64,000 nt of DNA from an uncultured Paracoccus sp. (lineage in GTDB: Bacteria; Pseudomonadota; Alphaproteobacteria; Rhodobacterales; Rhodobacteraceae): NCBI RefSeq assembly GCF_947496875.1, contig NZ_CANMEH010000001.1:413770-477769 (forward strand). Reading direction: 5' to 3'. Shown here in pieces: positions 27,955-36,993 of this stretch (positions within the stretch are counted from its first letter, which is position 1; each line of letters opens with the position of its first letter). Made by a program: the position numbers and the translations under genes. Below the pieces are notes generated by a model. The model was not told the DNA's origin and ran no database searches. It worked only from the letters and a program-made list of their open reading frames with translations.

Positions 27955-28410
27955 ATGGCTGGACTTCATTTCGAAGAGTTCGTCGTGGATCGGCATTTTC
28001 GCCATCCACTCACGCGCACGGTGAACGAGGCGGACAACACGATGTTCAGCCTGATGACGATGAATCCGCAGCCTCTACACATCGACGCTCACTTTTCAGC
28101 TGGCACGGAGTGGGGCCAACCGCTGTTCAACTCCCTGATGACCCTCGCCATCATGATCGGCATGTCGGTCCAGGAACTGACCCTGGGCACGACGGTCGGT
28201 AACCTCGGAATGAGCGACGTGCGCTTTCCGAAGCCCGTCTTCCACGGTGATACCCTGCGCGCTGAAACGCGCGTTATCTCGGTTCGCGAAAGCAAGTCGC
28301 GTCCTGATGTTGGTATCGTGGAACTCGAGCACACTTGCCTCAATCAGCGTGACGAAGTGGTTGCGACCTGTCGACGCGCCGCCATGATGTGGAAGCGGAA
28401 GGACGGCTGA
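27955..28410 (+). CDS. MaoC family hydratase (itaconyl/mesaconyl-CoA hydratase-like)
   Basis: This 151-residue single hot-dog-fold enzyme hydrates an unsaturated acyl-CoA. The active-site segment reads [19 protein letters not shown], with the 'MNxxPLHxD' form found in mesaconyl-CoA and RipB/Ich-type hydratases rather than the classical SGDxNPxH. A second conserved stretch is [18 protein letters not shown]. The size matches RipB, the itaconyl-CoA hydratase of Yersinia (family knowledge). The start ATG directly follows the CaiB stop with AAGGAGAAGG upstream, and the TGA overlaps the lyase start (TGATG). The gene order fits hydration of a C5-dicarboxyl-CoA before cleavage. Confidence 0.85.
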   Translation: MAGLHFEEFVVDRHFRHPLTRTVNEADNTMFSLMTMNPQPLHIDAHFSAGTEWGQPLFNSLMTLAIMIGMSVQELTLGTTVGNLGMSDVRFPKPVFHGDTLRAETRVISVRESKSRPDVGIVELEHTCLNQRDEVVATCRRAAMMWKRKDG

Positions 28411-29267
28411 TGCGCTCCTTTCTCTTCGTTCCCGGCGACAACGCCCATAAGTTCCAGCGCGCCCGCGAAGGCGCCGCAGACGCGCTGATCCTTGACCTCG
28501 AGGACTCCGTCGCCACCAGCCAGAAGGACGCGGCGCGCGCGATTACGCGCGACATGCTCTCCGCACAGCGGAGCGCGCAGTCGCTCTTCGTCCGCGTCAA
28601 CGCGCTCGATACCGGGCGCACGCTCGGCGACCTGGCAGTGGTTATGCCCCTGCACCCGAACGGAATCGTGCTGCCGAAATGCTCGTGCGCGGCCGACGTC
28701 GCGCAGCTTTCGCACTATCTCGACGCGTTCGAGGCCGCCGCGGGCCACGAGGTGGGCGCGACCCGGATCGTCGGCGTCGCCACGGAGACGGCCGAGTCGA
28801 TCTTTGCCTTGAGCGGCTACAAGGACGCCAGTCCCCGGCTGTGGGGCATCATGTGGGGCGGCGAGGATCTGGCCGCCTCGCTGGGCGCGACCGAAAACAA
28901 CATCGACGGGGCGTTCACCGGCCCGTTCCTTCTTGCCCGCAACCTGTGCCTGATCGGGGCGGCGGCGGCGGGGATCGTCGCGATTGATACGGTGAGCACC
29001 CGAATCAAGGACCTGGAGCATGTCGAGGCCGAGGCGCGGGCCGCCCGGCGCGACGGCTTCGGCGCCAAGGCCGTCATCCATCCGAGCCATGTGGACATCG
29101 TCAACCGCGCCTTCACCCCCACGGAGGGAGAGATGGAATGGGCGCGCCGGGTCGTTGAGGCGTTCCGCGTCGATCCGCAGGCCGGCGTCGTGACCATAGA
29201 CGGGCGGATGATCGACAAGCCGCACGAGCGCGCGGCGCGAAAGATCCTGGCAGCTGTCGGGCGCTGA
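28410..29267 (+). CDS. CitE-like CoA-ester lyase (HpcH/HpaI family)
   Basis: This 285-residue Mg2+-dependent TIM-barrel lyase has the family motifs [15 protein letters not shown] at the N-terminus, ALILDLEDSV near residue 35, LFVRVNALDTG near 65, VATETAESIF near 130, WGGEDLAASLGA near 150 (with a metal-ligand Asp), and AKAVIHPSHVDIVNRAFTPT near 215. Relatives include L-malyl/beta-methylmalyl-CoA lyase and the citramalyl-CoA lyase RipC/Ccl. Following an Ict-like transferase and an Ich-like hydratase, cleavage of (S)-citramalyl-CoA to acetyl-CoA and pyruvate is the best guess. It starts on the MaoC stop codon (TGATG). Confidence 0.88.
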   Translation: MRSFLFVPGDNAHKFQRAREGAADALILDLEDSVATSQKDAARAITRDMLSAQRSAQSLFVRVNALDTGRTLGDLAVVMPLHPNGIVLPKCSCAADVAQLSHYLDAFEAAAGHEVGATRIVGVATETAESIFALSGYKDASPRLWGIMWGGEDLAASLGATENNIDGAFTGPFLLARNLCLIGAAAAGIVAIDTVSTRIKDLEHVEAEARAARRDGFGAKAVIHPSHVDIVNRAFTPTEGEMEWARRVVEAFRVDPQAGVVTIDGRMIDKPHERAARKILAAVGR

Positions 29268-29301
29268 CCGCAGACAGAACGGGAGGGGAGGCCCGGAACC
29301 G

Positions 29302-29886
29302 ATGCTAAGTCCCACGGAAGAAAAGACCGATACCGGACTCTCGGCGATTGTCGCACGTGCGGAAACCGCTCTGGTGTTCCTGTCGGGGGTGTCGCTGGCG
29401 GTGATCATGGTGGTCGTCGTTGCCGACGTCACCATGCGCTACGCTCTGCGCAGCCCCTTGGGCTGGAGCTATGACCTGATCGGCACCTACCTGATGGTGT
29501 GCGTGTTCTTCTTTGCGCTGTCCGACACGCTGCATCATCACGGCCATATCGCCATCGACATCTTTGCTCCCAGATTGCCGCGCCGATTCATTCATGTCTC
29601 GCTGGCGATCGGATACGGCGCATCGGCGCTGCTGCTCGCGATGATCGCGTGGCAGGCTTGGTACCGCACGGCTGCCGCCTGGAACGCCAACAACCTGATC
29701 AGCGCCACGGTGCCGTGGCCGACATGGCCGTCCTATTTCATGGTTCTCGTGGGTTCGGCACTGATTACCATGCGCAGCGGGCTGCGTGGCGTCACCCACG
29801 CGGCCTCTTTCGTGACCGGGCGCGAGTTGGCTGACCTGCCGCCCCCGCCTATTACCGCCTCCAGCGAATCGGAGCATGGCGTATGA
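29302..29886 (+). CDS. TRAP transporter small permease (DctQ type)
   Basis: This 194-residue four-helix membrane subunit has AVIMVVVVADVTMRYALRSPLGWSYDLIGTYLMVCVFFFALSDTL-type helices, with the LGWSYDL and HHHGHIAIDIF region typical of the family. It begins 34 bases after the lyase gene behind GGGAGGGGAGG and overlaps the large permease by 4 bases. It belongs to the same transcript as the CoA genes, which indicates that the transporter imports the substrate of that pathway, probably a dicarboxylate. Confidence 0.88.
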   Translation: MLSPTEEKTDTGLSAIVARAETALVFLSGVSLAVIMVVVVADVTMRYALRSPLGWSYDLIGTYLMVCVFFFALSDTLHHHGHIAIDIFAPRLPRRFIHVSLAIGYGASALLLAMIAWQAWYRTAAAWNANNLISATVPWPTWPSYFMVLVGSALITMRSGLRGVTHAASFVTGRELADLPPPPITASSESEHGV

Positions 29887-31166
29887 CCGTCACGATCGTC
29901 CTTCTGATCCTCGTCTTCTTCCTGGTAATCGGGCTGCCGGTTGCGCTGGCAATGGCGGTCTCGGGCGCCGCCGGCCTCTACATGCTGGGCGGGATGCAGT
30001 TCCTGACCGGCATCCTGCGCACCTCACCGCTGTCCACGGCAAACAGCTACGAGATCATCACGATCCCGATGTTCATCCTGATGGCCGAGTTCGTCATCAT
30101 CTCGGGCGTCGCGAACGACCTCTTCCGCTCGGCCAGCGTCTGGGTTGGGCGGCTGCGCGGCGGCCTTGCGATGGCGACGGCGCTGGCCGGCGCCGGCTTC
30201 GGCGCGATCTCTGGGTCGTCCACGGCGGCGGCGGCAACGCTCGCCTCGACCTCAATGCCGGCGATGCTGCGCGAGGGCTACGACCCTAAGCTGGCGGGCG
30301 GCGTCGTGGCCATCTCCGGCACGCTGGCAATGCTGATCCCGCCCTCGATCGCGCTGATCCTCTATGGCATCATCGCCGATGTCGCGATCGGCGACCTTCT
30401 GATCGGCGGTGTCATCCCGGGTCTGATCGTGACCCTGGCGATCATCCTGACAGTCGCCTTCCTCGTGCGAATTGACCGCGAGGCCGCACCCGCGGGCCGG
30501 GCCTACACGATGTTCGAAAAATTTTCCTCGCTGAGAACGGTCGGCCCGATGCTGATCCTGCTCATTGCCGTCAGCGGGTCGATCTATTCCGGCTTCGCCA
30601 CGCCCACGGAAGCGGCCGGCCTCGGCGCCTTCGTCGCCATGCTGATCGCCGTATGGGAGCGGAAGCTGACGCTCGCCGGTTTCTGGCACGCCCTGCGTTC
30701 CACCGCGCAGACGAGCTGCATGATCCTGTTCATCATCCTCGGTGCGCATGTATTCGGCTATTTCCTGACGCTGTCTCGCGTGACCAACGATCTGAGCATG
30801 TGGGTCGGTGCGCTGGAGATGTCGCCGACGATGATCATGATCATCATTCTGTTCAGCTACCTCATCCTCGGCTTCTTCATGGACCAGGTCGCCATTCTGA
30901 TCCTGACCGTTCCCGTCATGCTGCCCATCGTCATGCAGCTCGGCTATGATCCCGTTTGGTTTGGCGTCATCGTGGTCGTCACCGCCGAGGTCGGGATGGT
31001 CACGCCGCCGATGGGCATGAACGTCTTTGTCGTCGCCAGATACACGCGACGACCGCTGGGTGAGCTATTCCGGGGCGTCATGCCCCACGTCTGGGCGCAT
31101 CTGATCGTCATCGCCCTGATGCTCGCCTTCCCCGCGCTGATCCTGTGGCTGCCATCGACGATGTGA
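29883..31166 (+). CDS. TRAP transporter large permease (DctM type)
   Basis: The 427-residue channel subunit has about twelve membrane helices. Typical stretches are PMFILMAEFVIISG near residue 60, GAISGSSTAAAATLASTSMPAML near 105, SGTLAMLIPPSIALILYG near 145 and the C-terminal VTPPMGMNVFVVAR. It uses the Na+ gradient rather than ATP. It is coupled to the small permease by ATGA, and the binding-protein gene follows after 40 bases. Confidence 0.92.
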   Translation: MTVTIVLLILVFFLVIGLPVALAMAVSGAAGLYMLGGMQFLTGILRTSPLSTANSYEIITIPMFILMAEFVIISGVANDLFRSASVWVGRLRGGLAMATALAGAGFGAISGSSTAAAATLASTSMPAMLREGYDPKLAGGVVAISGTLAMLIPPSIALILYGIIADVAIGDLLIGGVIPGLIVTLAIILTVAFLVRIDREAAPAGRAYTMFEKFSSLRTVGPMLILLIAVSGSIYSGFATPTEAAGLGAFVAMLIAVWERKLTLAGFWHALRSTAQTSCMILFIILGAHVFGYFLTLSRVTNDLSMWVGALEMSPTMIMIIILFSYLILGFFMDQVAILILTVPVMLPIVMQLGYDPVWFGVIVVVTAEVGMVTPPMGMNVFVVARYTRRPLGELFRGVMPHVWAHLIVIALMLAFPALILWLPSTM

Positions 31167-31206
31167 CGAAACCTGAAAGCAACAACCAAAACTGGGAGAA
31201 ATGGTA

Positions 31207-32307
31207 ATGAAACTGAACGCTCCACTTACCACTGTAGCGCTTTGCAGCACGGCGGCGCTGGTGTCCGGGACGGCTTCGGCAGAGACGCTGCGCGTCGCCG
31301 ACAGCTTTCCCGTTGGCCACTACATCGCCGAGAACATGACCAAGGTCTGGATGGACAAGGTCACCGAACTGACGAACGGCGAAATCGAGTTCGAGTATTA
31401 TCCGGCCGAGCAGATGGGCAAGTCGAAGGACTTGATGTCACTTGCCCAGACTGGCGTGGTCGACATCGGCTATGCCGGGGTGTCCTATCTCGCCGACAAG
31501 CTGCCGCTTTCGGCCGTGGGCGAGTTGCCGGAGTCCTTCACCCAAGCCTGCGACGGCACGAATGCCTTCTGGAGCATTGCCAAGCCTGGCAGCGTTCTTG
31601 ACCAGGCGGAGCTCGCCCCGCTGGGCGTGCGGATGCTGCTGGTGATGGTGCTTCCCCCTTACCAGATCATGACGGCAAGCAAGGAAATCACCGGCGCGGC
31701 AAGCTTACAAGGGCTGAAGCTGCGCGCGACCGGCGGCACGAAGGAGATCGCGGTCGAACTGCTGGGCGCCACGCCGATTGCGATCCCGGCCCCTGAGACG
31801 CGCGAGGCCCTGTCCCGCGGCACCATCGACGGCGTGCTCTTCCCCCATTCAAGCGCCTTGCCCTACGGTCTGGCGCCCGAGCTGAGCTGGGGCACGCAGG
31901 ACATGAACTTCGGCTCGTTCGTGGCAAGCTACGTCATCAGCGAGGACCGCTGGCAGCAGTTGTCACCCGAGGTTCAGAAGGCGATGACCGATGCGGCGGA
32001 GGAGGTTATCCCGTCGGCTTGTGCTATCGCCGAGGATCTTGACCTTCAGGACAAGCAGGAGATGGCCGACGAGGGGGTGACCTTTGTCTCGCTGCCGGAC
32101 GCCGACAAGGCGAAGATCGAGGCGGATCTCGCGGGGATCGGCGAGCGCTGGGCCGCGGATCTTGATGCCCGTGGTCTTGCCGGCTCGGAAATCCTGACCG
32201 CCTTCCGCGAGGCGCTGGCGAGCGAGACCGGTGGCGACGCGCAACCCCCGGCTCAGACTGCCACCGCCGCCGAGGCGCCGGCCGCCGACGCCGCCGAGAG
32301 CCAGTAA
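31207..32307 (+). CDS. TRAP transporter solute-binding protein (DctP type)
   Basis: This periplasmic binding protein has about 366 residues, with a signal peptide (MKLNAPLTTVALCSTAALVSGTASA) and a mature start ETLRVADSFPVGHYIAENM. Family stretches are MGKSKDLMSLAQTGVVDIGYAGVSYL and LKLRATGGTKEIAVELLGATPIAIPAPETREALSRGTIDGVLFP, with the Arg that normally clamps a substrate carboxylate in KLRATGG. ATG 31207 has GGGAG 8 bases upstream; ATG 31201 is too close. The C-terminal about 30 residues are an Ala/Pro/Gln-rich tail that is unusual. Its ligand is probably the dicarboxylate metabolised by the CoA genes upstream. Confidence 0.87.
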   Translation: MKLNAPLTTVALCSTAALVSGTASAETLRVADSFPVGHYIAENMTKVWMDKVTELTNGEIEFEYYPAEQMGKSKDLMSLAQTGVVDIGYAGVSYLADKLPLSAVGELPESFTQACDGTNAFWSIAKPGSVLDQAELAPLGVRMLLVMVLPPYQIMTASKEITGAASLQGLKLRATGGTKEIAVELLGATPIAIPAPETREALSRGTIDGVLFPHSSALPYGLAPELSWGTQDMNFGSFVASYVISEDRWQQLSPEVQKAMTDAAEEVIPSACAIAEDLDLQDKQEMADEGVTFVSLPDADKAKIEADLAGIGERWAADLDARGLAGSEILTAFREALASETGGDAQPPAQTATAAEAPAADAAESQ

Positions 32308-32372
32308 GGCATACCCCCTTCGATCGCCCGGCCACGTGCCGGGCGACCTTCCCCGAGTGGCGAACAGTCTCC

Positions 32373-33710
32373 TTGTCAGAGAATATCTCCCTTGAAGCGC
32401 CCTCCGGGCGTTCGGTCGCGATCATGGCGGGCATCGTCGTGGCTACGGGTTTCCTGTTCAACTTCGTCGCCCGGGGCGTCATCGACACCTTCATGGTATT
32501 CATCCTGCCGCTCGAGGCCGAGTTCGCGTGGAGTCGCTCGACCCTGACCGGCGTCTATTCGGCCTACCTGATAGTTGCAGGGCTCGTGTCACCACTCGCC
32601 GGCACGCTGGTCGACCGGTGGGGGCCGCGCTGGACATATGGGTTGGGGCTGATCGTTCTCGCCGGAGGAATGGGCGCTGCGTCGATGACGACCGCGCTTT
32701 GGCAGATCTATCTTTTCCACGGCATCTGCGGGGGCATCGCGGCGGCGTGTCTGGGGATCGTGCCGGCGGCGGCGCTGATCGGGCGCTGGTTCGACCGAAA
32801 GCTGAGCCTCGCCATCGCGTTCGCCTATGCCGGTTTCGGCTCGGGCATACTCGTCATCGTGCCGCTGACGCAGGGGCTGATCGATGCCGATGGCTGGCGG
32901 GCCGCCTACCGATCGCTGTCGCTCCTCCTTGCGGCTCTTCTGCCCGTACTGCTGATCCTTCCTTGGGGGCGGATCGCGCGCGGAAACCCAGTGTTGATGG
33001 CTGGACGACACGCCTCGGCGGAGGAAGGCGACGGCTCGACGACGCCATCCCCGTCCGCTGCACGCCGGCAAGGATGGACGATCGCATCGGCGGCGCGCAC
33101 GCCTGAATTCTGGTTGTTGGTGCAGTGCTTCTTCTTCACGGCGTGCTCCACCTACAGCGTCGTGGTCCAGACTGTGAGCTTCCTGGTGGACGAGGGCTAT
33201 CCGCCGCTCAAAGCAGCCTTTGCGTTTGGCGCCTCAGGCATGCTGTCGGTCGTCGGCGTACTCTGCTCCGGATGGCTGGCGGCGCGGCAGGGCTTTCGCT
33301 TTACGGTCACGCTGTCATTCACCGCAACCTTGATCGGCATTCTTGCCCTTCTGTGTTTTTCCTTCGCCCCGGTCGGGCCGCTCGTGCTCGTCTACGTGCT
33401 GGCATTCGGCGTCAGCCAAGGCGCGCGCGGACCCGTGATCTCGACCCTCTCGGCCCGGATCTTCGCGCGTGGTCAGGTCGGGGCGATTTTCGGCACGATA
33501 TTCATGACGATGTCGTTCGGCTCGGCACTCGGGGCGTGGATCACGGGGTTCCTGCACGATCTGACCGGCGACTACCGTGCAGCCTTCCTGTTTTCGGCTG
33601 CGAGCGTACTCGGGGCCGTCTCGCCATTTTGGTATTCGTCGCGCCTGCGAAATCCGGCGCCCCTGCCGTGGCCCAAGGTCACCGTAACACAAGGAAAGAC
33701 CAACACATGA
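32373..33710 (+). CDS. MFS transporter
   Basis: This 445-residue twelve-helix carrier has the loop motif GTLVDRWGPRWTYGLG between helices 2 and 3, and RSTLTGVYSAYLIVAGLVSPLAG, as in the monocarboxylate/oxalate-formate antiporter branch. The central loop (GRHASAEEGDGSTTPSPS) is long and polar. The substrate is unknown but the location implies an organic acid of the same pathway. A TTG at 32373 has only a weak ribosome site; an ATG at 32424 would remove 17 residues and is possible. The stop overlaps the next MaoC gene (ATGA). Confidence 0.83.
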   Translation: MSENISLEAPSGRSVAIMAGIVVATGFLFNFVARGVIDTFMVFILPLEAEFAWSRSTLTGVYSAYLIVAGLVSPLAGTLVDRWGPRWTYGLGLIVLAGGMGAASMTTALWQIYLFHGICGGIAAACLGIVPAAALIGRWFDRKLSLAIAFAYAGFGSGILVIVPLTQGLIDADGWRAAYRSLSLLLAALLPVLLILPWGRIARGNPVLMAGRHASAEEGDGSTTPSPSAARRQGWTIASAARTPEFWLLVQCFFFTACSTYSVVVQTVSFLVDEGYPPLKAAFAFGASGMLSVVGVLCSGWLAARQGFRFTVTLSFTATLIGILALLCFSFAPVGPLVLVYVLAFGVSQGARGPVISTLSARIFARGQVGAIFGTIFMTMSFGSALGAWITGFLHDLTGDYRAAFLFSAASVLGAVSPFWYSSRLRNPAPLPWPKVTVTQGKTNT

Positions 33711-34162
33711 AGTTGCTTGGAGAAGGGTTTTGTTGGGACGAGCTGAAGGTGGGAGATAAATTCCGCACCTTCGGTCGTACGATCACCGAAACGGATATTG
33801 TGAATTTTGTGTCCGCTGTTGGCATGCTTGAGTCGCTGTTCCTCGACGCAGAGTACCGCAAGCTTCATTCCGCCATAAACGGGAGACCCGCGCCCGCAGC
33901 ACTCGTCTATGCGCTTGCCGAAGGCATGGCGCTCAACGCGACGGGGCAGGGCACCGGTCTTGCGTTTCTACATATGGAGCTGAACGTCGAGGCCCCGGTG
34001 CTCGAAGGAGACACGATCCACGTCGAGATAGAGGTGATCGAGAGTCGCCCCGCCAAGAGGAACAACCGTGGCCTCGTCCGCACCAGGAACAGCGTAATGA
34101 ACCAGCGTGGCGAGACGGTCATCACATATACGCCACTGCGACTTATGGCCGGCAGCGAGTGA
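33707..34162 (+). CDS. MaoC-like hot-dog hydratase
   Basis: This 151-residue single-domain hot-dog protein starts GEGFCWDELKVGDKFRTFGRTITETDIVNFVSAVGM, the usual MaoC opening. The hydratase dyad is degenerate: the segment after GM reads LESLFLDAEYRK rather than (D/N)xNPxH, so hydratase activity is uncertain and it might be a thioesterase-like or structural relative. It is not a close copy of the MaoC gene at 27955. It overlaps the MFS gene by ATGA and is followed after 3 bases by a nitroreductase gene. Confidence 0.8.
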   Translation: MKLLGEGFCWDELKVGDKFRTFGRTITETDIVNFVSAVGMLESLFLDAEYRKLHSAINGRPAPAALVYALAEGMALNATGQGTGLAFLHMELNVEAPVLEGDTIHVEIEVIESRPAKRNNRGLVRTRNSVMNQRGETVITYTPLRLMAGSE

Positions 34163-34165
34163 CGC

Positions 34166-34912
34166 ATGAGTGACGCCGAAGAGATCGTATTGAGGGCGGT
34201 CACAGAACGACGCTCCGTTCGCGCTTTTCGGCCCGAGCCAGTGCCGCGGGACACCGTGGAAAGGATCTTGCGTGCCGCCGCTCGCGCTCCGTCGGGCACG
34301 AACATACAGCCATGGCAGGTCTTAGTGCTGACCGGTCGGGCGTTGCAGCAGTTTGGACGGCAGCTATCAACGCACGCGCTGTCGGGCGCGGCACCCGAGC
34401 GGGAATATTCATACTATCCGAACTGCTGGCGCGAGCCCTATCTTGGCCGTCGGCGCAAAGTGGGCTGGGACCTTTACAGCGCGCTTGGCATTGCAAAAGG
34501 CGACCGCGCAGCAGCAGCACGCCAGCACGCACGCAACTATGCCTTTTTCGGCGCGCCTGTCGGCATGATTTTTACGATGGACCGCGACATGGAGATCGGA
34601 AGCTGGCTGGACTTGGGGATGTTTCTGCAAAACATCATGGTCTGCTCACGAGCGGTCGGGCTCGACACCTGCCCGCAGGCAGCCTTTTCACAATACGCAG
34701 TGACAGTAGCGCGTCTGCTCGACATTCCCGCCGAGCGCCAGGTCATCCTCGGCATGGCACTGGGTTGCGCCGATCCCACAGCCCCGGAGAACAACTTCGA
34801 GACCGAGCGCGAAGAACTCGCCAGTTTCGCTCGCTTTCTCGAAGACCTGCCTGTCTGTGAGATCAAACCTGAGAAACATGGCCCCGACGAAGAGCGGTGG
34901 CGCGCACTCTGA
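34166..34912 (+). CDS. Nitroreductase family protein
   Basis: This 248-residue FMN-dependent oxidoreductase carries the ERRSVRAFRPEPVPRDTVERIL opening with the FMN-phosphate-binding RRSVR, RAAARAPSGTNIQPWQVLVLTG near residue 38, and a C-terminal QVILGMALGCADPTAPENNF segment. It resembles the nitrobenzoate/nitroreductase-like group that usually forms dimers and reduces electrophilic compounds with NAD(P)H. The role in this operon, after a MaoC gene, is unknown. It is the last gene of the plus-strand run. Confidence 0.86.
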   Translation: MSDAEEIVLRAVTERRSVRAFRPEPVPRDTVERILRAAARAPSGTNIQPWQVLVLTGRALQQFGRQLSTHALSGAAPEREYSYYPNCWREPYLGRRRKVGWDLYSALGIAKGDRAAAARQHARNYAFFGAPVGMIFTMDRDMEIGSWLDLGMFLQNIMVCSRAVGLDTCPQAAFSQYAVTVARLLDIPAERQVILGMALGCADPTAPENNFETEREELASFARFLEDLPVCEIKPEKHGPDEERWRAL

Positions 34913-35559
34913 CGGCGATGACAGTGGAGGTGGAATATCGAGATACTGCGCCTGACCGCGATGATCGTTGCGCTGTTATTGCGCTCAGTCGTTCCGCCAT
35001 GCTGAGCACGGGAAGCCTGGTGCGCCTGTTGGAGTGGGAGGCGGCGCCTCTCGCTGCCCTGCATCGGCGACGGCGCGCCGAACAGCAGGGTTGCGAAAGG
35101 CTTCTCGATCTCCCTTCTGGCAGCATCCAGAGGTCACTGGAAAGCGCCTTCGACAGCGTCCTGCGGTAAACTTCATACGGCGAAGCGAACGTCGTCGACG
35201 CGCGGATCCCTGGAGAACTCGTACGTGGCATTCTTCTGTTCAGGTGAGCGACCTTCTCAGCGGGCCTCTGTCGGCGGATCTGCGCACAGGACGGCAGCTG
35301 TCTGCCTGGCGGCAACGAGGATCTCACGATCCAAGCCGTTTTCGCACCGGTGGCGATGGGGCAGCTTGTCGGCGGCGAACGCAGCGTGCTCGGATCGATT
35401 GCCGGCGCGCCGGCCGAGATCGAATGCGCGCTTGGTGTGCTGAGCGGCGCAACACCGCGATCGAGACAATGCCACGAAGCGGGCCGACGAGGCCTGCCGA
35501 AGGACGAAATCCGGTAACATGAAGTTACAGATGGATTTGAACCACGGGAGCAAGCAGCG
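34913..35559. other. Degenerate intergenic region, no intact gene
   Basis: No intact gene is seen in these 647 bases. Two protein-like scraps occur. One is on the minus strand near 35170-35235 (SPEQKNATYEFSRDPRVDDV, then a stop). The other is on the plus strand near 35310-35460 (EDLTIQAVFAPVAMGQL). I recognise neither. The region resembles decayed coding DNA rather than a regulatory spacer. Confidence 0.35.
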
Positions 35560-36240
35560 ATGCGCATCAATGAAGACCTGAGCCGCCCGGTCATCGTCCA
35601 TGCGGCCGGGCTCGACTGGATCCCCAGCCCCGCCGCGGGCGTCGACCGCAAGATGCTCTACCGCGAGGGCGACGAGGTGGCCCGCGCCACCTCGATCGTG
35701 CGCTATGCGCCGGGCAGCGCCTTCCCGCCCCATGTCCACAGCGGCGGCGAGGAGATCCTGGTCCTGGACGGCACCTTCCAGGATGAGCACGGCGACTACC
35801 CGGCGGGGAGCTATTTCCGCAACCCGCCGGGCACCGCGCACACGCCGGCGGCCGCGGACGGCTGCACGATCTTCGTAAGGCTCTGGCAGTTCCGCGAAGG
35901 CGACGACGCGCAGATCGTCCGTCAGCCCGGCGAGGGAGACGCGGCGCCGCTGCGTGACGGGGCGAACGCCGCGCGCGTCCTCTTCGAGGATGCCGCCGAG
36001 CAGGTCTCGATCGAGGAGTGGGAGCCGAGTGCATCCGTCACGGTGCCGAACGAACGAGGACTCGAGTTCCTCGTGCTCGCCGGAAGCCTTGCTGCCGAGG
36101 ATGAGAAACTGGTTGCGCAGAGCTGGGGACGGCTTCCGGCCGGCAAGGCGCTGAGGGCCGCGGTGGATCCGGAAGGCGCGCGGATCTGGATGAAGCAGGC
36201 CCCGCTTCAGCATGCCGACGTACTGCAGATGCCCGAGTGA
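35560..36240 (+). CDS. ChrR-type tandem cupin protein
   Basis: This 226-residue protein has two cupin halves. The first has the metal-ligand pattern of ChrR-like cupins, PPHVHSGGEEILVLDGTFQDEHGDYPAGSYFRNPPGTAHTP, with two His in the first motif and one in the second. The second half (ASVTVPNERGLEFLVLAGSL) lacks the His cluster. ChrR of Rhodobacter is an anti-sigma factor with a zinc-binding N-terminal domain, but here only the cupin part is present and no ECF sigma gene is adjacent. It may therefore be a free-standing metal-binding cupin enzyme or sensor. A GGGAG ribosome site precedes the ATG. Confidence 0.82.
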   Translation: MRINEDLSRPVIVHAAGLDWIPSPAAGVDRKMLYREGDEVARATSIVRYAPGSAFPPHVHSGGEEILVLDGTFQDEHGDYPAGSYFRNPPGTAHTPAAADGCTIFVRLWQFREGDDAQIVRQPGEGDAAPLRDGANAARVLFEDAAEQVSIEEWEPSASVTVPNERGLEFLVLAGSLAAEDEKLVAQSWGRLPAGKALRAAVDPEGARIWMKQAPLQHADVLQMPE

Positions 36241-36509
36241 TCCCGGACAGGTGTCCGTTTCATGGTGCCTTGGCAGCTCTCGCGCTGCTTGGTCGGTTCG
36301 GTATCAACTGCTCACGCGGACATGGCGTCGGGTGACACGCCATGTCCTACACGTCGATGATTTCCGTCTGGCAGTGATTGACACCATATTAAGAGATTGC
36401 TAATTTATACTTGAGAATCAATTAGTTAGCATAGAATCATACCGCCCCAGCCATTAAAACCGAAAAACCACGTCAAAACAGCCGGGTAAGTGCCGTCCGC
36501 GCAGGCCGT
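36241..36509 (+). other. AT-rich spacer before the integrase remnant
   Basis: About 36375-36480 is clearly richer in A+T than the rest of the window. It contains TTGACA (36378-36383) with AT-rich sequence about 17 bases later, a possible promoter, and GCTAA/TTAGC arms at 36399-36403 and 36426-36430. Next to a broken integrase this may be an old attachment or control region of a mobile element. Confidence 0.35.
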
Positions 36510-36946
36510 GTGTCACACCCGCCGCAAACTGTGACACATGCTGTGACGCATGCACGGCGCGACCGGCGCCGGGCACCCGCCCTTCGCCGCCCCGCCGGAC
36601 CCTATCTCCAGCGCCGCGGCCGGACCTTCTACTTCCGCAAGCGCCTGCCGCTGCCCCTCGCAAAAAAATGCGGCCGGGCGTTTCTGTGTTTCTCCCTGCG
36701 AACCCCTCTCCTTCCCGAAGCGATGATCCGCGCCGCGCGGCTCCTCGCCCTACTCAGGGAAGAAGAGGCTCAGCTCATGGCCCGACTGACAGGCGACCAT
36801 CTCGGCGCCGAAGCGATCGATCTCACCCCCGCCGCATGCTCGAGAGAAAGTCGGAAATGCTGGTGTCGTCCGTTCTCAGGCTTGCCGACGGTTTGCTTGG
36901 CGATCGCCGACCGCGACCATGCCGGCCTGCCAAGGCGTCGGAATGA
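36510..36946 (+). pseudogene. Site-specific integrase, truncated and frameshifted
   Basis: The N-terminus (residues 1-90) has the DUF6538-type opening of tyrosine integrases in this family of bacteria: QTVTHAVTHARRD, then PYLQRRGRTFYFRKRLP and FSLRTPLLPEAMIRAARLLALL. Near 36825 the reading shifts. The continuation (MLERKSEMLVSSVLRLADGLL) is in another frame and stops at 36946. No catalytic core (the R...HxxR...Y residues) remains. Two 12-base copies, CTGTGACACATG and CTGTGACGCATG, encode the TVTHAVTH repeat. It marks a former integrated element. Confidence 0.65.
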
Positions 36947-36993
36947 CCGCTCATGGTCCATCTCCGGCGGACGCGGCTCGGGACCGTCCGAGA

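Noticed and set aside
28344..29435. A 363-residue minus-strand frame over the CitE-like gene
   Set aside because: Antisense to a gene with full family motifs; no ribosome site or domain.
34863..35651. A 262-residue minus-strand frame near the cupin gene
   Set aside because: It crosses the nitroreductase end, the degenerate spacer and the cupin start without any recognisable domain.
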